NCBI RefSeq assembly: GCF_047495875.1
Contig: NC_092463.1
Location: 22,929,224-22,993,223 of the forward strand
DNA from: Pithys albifrons albifrons
Lineage: Eukaryota; Chordata; Aves; Passeriformes; Thamnophilidae
Direction of reading: 5' to 3'
Length of the DNA stretch: 64,000 nucleotides
The translations under genes and the position numbers were made by a program. The notes under the pieces are model-generated. The model did no database searches. It was given only the letters and a program-made list of their open reading frames with translations, and was not told where the DNA came from. This document shows, piece after piece, positions 59,601 to 64,000 of this stretch (position 1 is the first letter of the stretch; each line of letters opens with the position of its first letter).

Positions 59601-62600
59601 CACATATGCTGTTCCCCCCAAAATTTTCCCCTCTTGAGGCATTGTGGTTTTATTACATAGTAAGGCTGCCTGTTACTTAAAAATCAAAGATGTCCCCTAG
59701 GAAAGCATCTGGTTCTTCTGGGAAGCATCTGCAGGTTGGCCCTCCTCATGCCTCCAGTGGAGGAGATGTCTCAGGGTGTGCTTGGCTTCCCCTGAATCCA
59801 GGATTACAACTTGGCTCTTGTGTGTCTGTGACGACCCTGGGGACCAGTCCTGGGGTTACCTCTAGGAAGTGACCAGCCAAAGGGAAGAGGAGGAGTCAAC
59901 TGAGGGTTTACATGCTGGAGAAGTAGGCCTCCTTGTCTGGATATGCCCCAGCTTTCCTCTGACTTTGGATTTGCCTCTGCAGCCTTGCAAACCTCAGGCT
60001 TCCATCTGGTGGGGGCAAAAAAAAGAAAATAATCATTTTTGGTGGAGCACATAAGAAGTAGCAGGGGCTGTTCTGGAAAATCTTATGAACAAGTGAGTTA
60101 TGAACACCAGAGACCGGAGCTAGAGGAAGGTTTTCCTACTCCAAGACCCTTTCTCCACCCCACAGTGATGTGCAGAAGTGATTAAATCCTGCCAGTGGGC
60201 TGGCAGGGGGAGCTGAGCTCATCCCCAGGCTGGGGAGCTGCAGCCAAGCACCTGGGACAGGGGCTGCTGGCTGAGTCAAACCAGCTTTGCCCCTTCAGCA
60301 GGACAAGATGCAGCATCCCTGCCTGGATCCCTTCCTTTGCTGGGCATGGAGATGCTCCAAGTGCAGCTCAGGTGTCCATTTTGTCTGTTGTTGAAGGGGT
60401 CCCCGGTGGATTGTATTTGGTTGGCTGCATTCCCTGCCTCACTGCTTGCCTGTGCACCCTGTGTGGGACAAGGGGAGTAGGTGCCCCTGAGCTCCCTCTT
60501 GCTCTGTCTCGCCCCACTCCACCACCTCTTCTAGCAGGCAGGGGTAGGCTGGCATTGGTCCTGTCAATTTCTGCATTTGCTTTGCTATATTTTGGGGTTT
60601 TTAACTTTTGCAGTTTTGCCTGGGCTGCAGCAGGGAGAGAAGCAGCTGCGGGAGCAGTGGGAGGGTTACAGTGTGCAGGCTAACAAATGTGGATCATTAG
60701 CTGGAACAAGTTAATGGTCACTGAAGCACATGGGGCTTAGACCTGGAACAGGTTAACAGCAACTCAGTCTGATACATTAGGAGTTTATATGTATTACAGC
60801 TCAACTACATTAATAAAAAACATGTGCCCTAGCAGGAGCATTTGCCAGAGAGCACCAGAGGATATGGAGGAGTGTCTGTTCACCTCTCTGGGGCACCTCT
60901 CCAGGCAGGCTCTCTGGGGCCTGGCTCCCATACCCACGGCTGTGCTGCATCTGAGCAGCCCCCAGCTGGCCTGGCTGCAGCAGATGTCTCAGAGTCTTCA
61001 GGTAAGGGTGCCTTGCCACTGGCTGGTGTCCTTGCAGCATGCACCACCCAGCAAGGATCAGCTTTTGGGACCTTTGCACTTAGGCAGAGTCTCCAGTGCA
61101 AGAACAACCCCATCTGCTGTGCTGTGACATGGCAGTGGTGCCAATCATATACCCCAGCTTCTCGACTACAACGGCTGTCTCAGTCATCCATGTGGAAGAC
61201 AGGGCAGTCCCTTCTCAGGTGCAAAGGGGGAGGAGAAACTGAGCTATGGTAAACCTTCCTGAGAGCCTTCTCCAAGTAGGACATGGAAGACCCACATCTA
61301 TTCCTGACCTTGCTGCAGGCTACCTGAGAGACCTGGGACAGGTCATTTTCTTTGTCTGCACAATGGGAGTTTTACAGCAGTTGTCTCAGTGTTAAAGAGG
61401 GGGAACATATTTGTGGTAGAGAAGCATCTGCATGTGACACTGAGGAGGGCAACTGATAGGCATGGCAAGGTGAAAAGCCACCAGGCTCCTGTTTTTCCTC
61501 CTCATGTCACAAGTGATCTGGGGAGTGAGGATGCCATGGACAAGTTATTCATCATCATGTCCACAGGAGAGCTGAGAGAGGAGCTGGGCTGTGCCAACAG
61601 GATGCATGGTGAGGAGCACTGTCAGTAGCCTGGACAACCTCCCCACTCTTGGTCTTGCACAGTCAGTTATGCTGTGCCCTTGCTCCTCATGGTGCTGCAT
61701 GCTGCTGCTTCTCTGTGCTGTGGTGTCTTCTGCTCCAGGGCTGGCTCTGCCTCAAGGCAACTGAGTCACCAACCCTGGAAAGAGTTTTGTGATTACAGCT
61801 GTTGCAATTGTGAGACATGAAAAATAATGGGAGACATGAGAGAACCTTTGATGCTGCCTCTGGTAGCTGCCTTCTCAAGACAGTTGGGATGAAGCTAGTT
61901 AGAAAAGGAAGTGATACTGTATGATCTGAAGTATTTGATAACTGCATGAAAATTATAATCATGAGGTCATAGTAATTATCTGCACAGCTCACAGTTTGCT
62001 GCTGGCTCCTGCTGGCCTGTCATAAACGGGATCTACCCACAGAAACTTGATAACCAAGTGCTTTTTCTGTTCCATGAGCACTTGCAGAACTCCCCCAAAA
62101 CCTAAAGGGAGTCTTTGTTAAAAGAACACAGAAGCAACAAGCAAACAAAACAGTAAAAAAACCGAAGCACAAGCACCCAAGTGTGAGTTGATTCTGAGAT
62201 GGACCAGAGAGTACAGCAGTTGGGAAATCATATGCTTTTTACTTGTGCCACAGCCCCCTTGCAGGCAGGAGTGTAACCCGGGGCACAAGAAAAGGGAGGC
62301 AACTGGAGGTGTTCTCTACTTGAAATTACTGCTGGCAGATCTTCCAGAGCTCACCTGTCAAAACCCTGAGTGATAGCTCCTGCCAAGCCACCTGCCTGTA
62401 AGTCTAAATGTGTTGTGTCCGATGATAGGGATTGTGGCTCAAAAGGTCTTAAAGACAGTAACAGGAACTGGGTGGCATCTTCACCTTCCCTGTTATCTTA
62501 TAGGTACCCACCCAGCTCTTAACACCTCTAGAAGCTTTGGCAAGGCTCTGGGAAATCTGTTAAGTGGGTGATGAGCTGATGGGTAGCAGAGGTCACTTGC

Positions 62601-64000
62601 CTGATGAGTGTCCCATGGATTTGCCATGTGGTTGAAAGACTGCTGGTTGACAGGTTATGTACTGGTGGATGGGTTATGAGCCAGAAGGATCAAACTACAT
62701 CCCTCAGGAGGCTGCAGTGGTTTCAGCTGGCTGGGCTGAAAAAGCCTTTTGTGGAAGCAGTGTCTCATCAAGGAGAGAGCATGTACTACGCGAGGGAGGC
62801 ATTATGGCACTGCATTTGTTCCTGCTGATTAGCCGATGTTCAATCTTTCTTTATTTTAAAGAGACAACAGTGTTACTTATTAGCCCTAGAAAAATCTCCC
62901 CTTTCTCCCAACCCCATCGACAAAAATTGTCATGACCTTTTTTGCAAACTATAGCCTGAGCTAACCCCAGACATGCTGGGCTTTCTTCTAAAGCAGCCAG
63001 CCAATATCCTACTTTCGTAGCTTTATAGTGTAGCTTTATAGTAGAATCCTGCTCTGAAGTTGTTTCTGCACAGTTTCAGGCCAAAGAGAATTTTTTCTTT
63101 CTCCAGATCTTTGCAGCTAATTTAGGTGAATATAGAAAGAAAAGTTTTATGGTTTAAAAAAACAAAAACAAAAAAACCCACCAAAATTTGTACTTCACTA
63201 ATTCTTAAGTGGGCAAGTTTGCATCAGACTGCAGTACAGATTTTCAAATAATGTTGGAGAGAGCTTAGAGGAAAGAATAGGAAGGTCTATTCAGGAAAAG
63301 ATCAATAGTTCTTCTGGTGGTTTCTTTTTTCAGTACAGCATGGTAAAACTGTTCAAAGGAAACCTAACACAAGCAGTAATGATTAAGCAACAAAAGACCC
63401 CATTCCTTTTAATTATAGCCTAGTGTGATACCAGCCTGTAATAAATACGTCATTTTCTTCACTGCAGTGTTAACAAGCCCAAAGCACAGCCTGAACGTTG
63501 CCTCTGATCTGACTGCCATGTGCACAGGTTTCTTTGGTTCAAGTTGAATGAGTTTACATACTGATAATTGGCTTGGGATAGGTGTGGGTGGAAGCTGCAT
63601 CCTCTGAGCTTGTCCTGTGCTGGTGACTCGCTCCACTGGCTGCTGATGTGCAAGCTCCAGCAGTGCTTTGCTCCCAGGAGAGTTTTCTCAAATGTATACT
63701 TGGATTGGTTTAACCCTGTGATCAGGGGTAACCGTGCTCAGCAGTGTGTGTAGTTACAAAGAACACTGCTGGTGGGTGCACTGGCAACTTGCAATGCCTT
63801 CAGAGATGCTGAGGAACATGCTGGAGGCACAGGAACCTGTGGTTGTGGTGGCACACACCACAGGTAGTGTAGTCCCTGGTTGCCAAAGTGCAGTACAGCA
63901 CAGGGACTAGTCTGTTGATGTTTTCAGGTTTTAAACTGTTGCACGATCTGAGATGTCACATCTCTAGTAATTTTTATGTAAGATTTCCAGCATGTGAACA
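53266..64000 (+). other. ISM2: ISM2 intron 1 (at least 10.7 kb, open at window end)
   Basis: Starts with GTAAGG and runs off the window. No stretch encodes a thrombospondin repeat, an AMOP domain or an isthmin-like acidic linker, so the second exon is probably outside. The DNA is moderately GC-rich with no clear CR1 copy. Most open frames here (for example 57564-58022 and 60195-60683) have biased composition and no family likeness. An older unrecognised repeat at about 54.6-55.6 kb cannot be excluded. Confidence 0.6.
59536..59565. repeat. CCATG pentanucleotide microsatellite
   Basis: About five tandem copies of CCATG (GTGCCATGCCATGCCATGCC and on to CATGCAG). A short pure array in ISM2 intron 1. 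Confidence 0.9.

Noticed and set aside
60195..60683. 162-codon frame with a hydrophobic stretch (LVLSISAFALLYFGVFNF)
   Set aside because: Composition-driven frame in intron DNA. No start context, splice link or homologue that I recognise.

Overview
This is vertebrate nuclear DNA, almost certainly from a bird. Exons are short and GT-AG spliced and lie in AT-rich introns. The main interspersed repeat is the avian CR1 LINE, with seven loci here; four end in the intact CR1 3' tail and its ATTCTATGATT-like motif. No mammalian SINEs are visible. A solo endogenous-retrovirus-type LTR with a 5-bp target duplication also fits a bird. Assignment to a songbird would be a guess.

Two protein-coding genes are present, both on the + strand. 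Positions 53-45071 hold the last six coding exons of SPTLC2, the long-chain-base subunit 2 of serine palmitoyltransferase. They encode the C-terminal 279 residues, including the catalytic Schiff-base lysine exon and the [11 protein letters not shown]-terminus. Exon phases join cleanly, and the lysine falls at the same residue number as in the human protein. The introns are 0.8, 1.8, 34.8, 1.9 and 4.9 kb. The 34.8-kb intron holds most of the mobile elements: CR1 copies, a solo LTR, and a second LTR-like insertion carrying a 34-bp minisatellite. It also holds several stretches that look like non-coding regulatory elements. After the stop codon, about 5.9 kb looks like a long 3' UTR with a proximal (45650) and a distal (50987) AATAAA.

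A CpG island (about 51.9-53.6 kb) follows, leading into the first coding exon (53128-53265) of a secreted protein. Its signal peptide and GLPVRK start identify it as isthmin-2 (ISM2). The rest of the window (53266-64000) is apparently ISM2 intron 1; I found no convincing second exon.

The layout SPTLC2 then ISM2, tandem and same strand, matches human 14q24.3. It also parallels the paralogous pair SPTLC3-ISM1 on human 20p12, so the linkage looks like an ancient duplicated block. The two genes are not known to share a pathway: SPTLC2 makes sphingoid bases at the ER, and isthmins are secreted thrombospondin/AMOP-domain proteins. I see no prokaryotic operons, CRISPR arrays, tRNA or rRNA genes. Nearly all other open frames are chance frames in repeats, GC-rich promoter DNA or antisense to exons. 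I found no clearly undescribed system; the observations worth checking are the six-frame-open minisatellite, the palindrome-rich intronic block, the CR1 copy without its 3' end, and the paralogous gene block.
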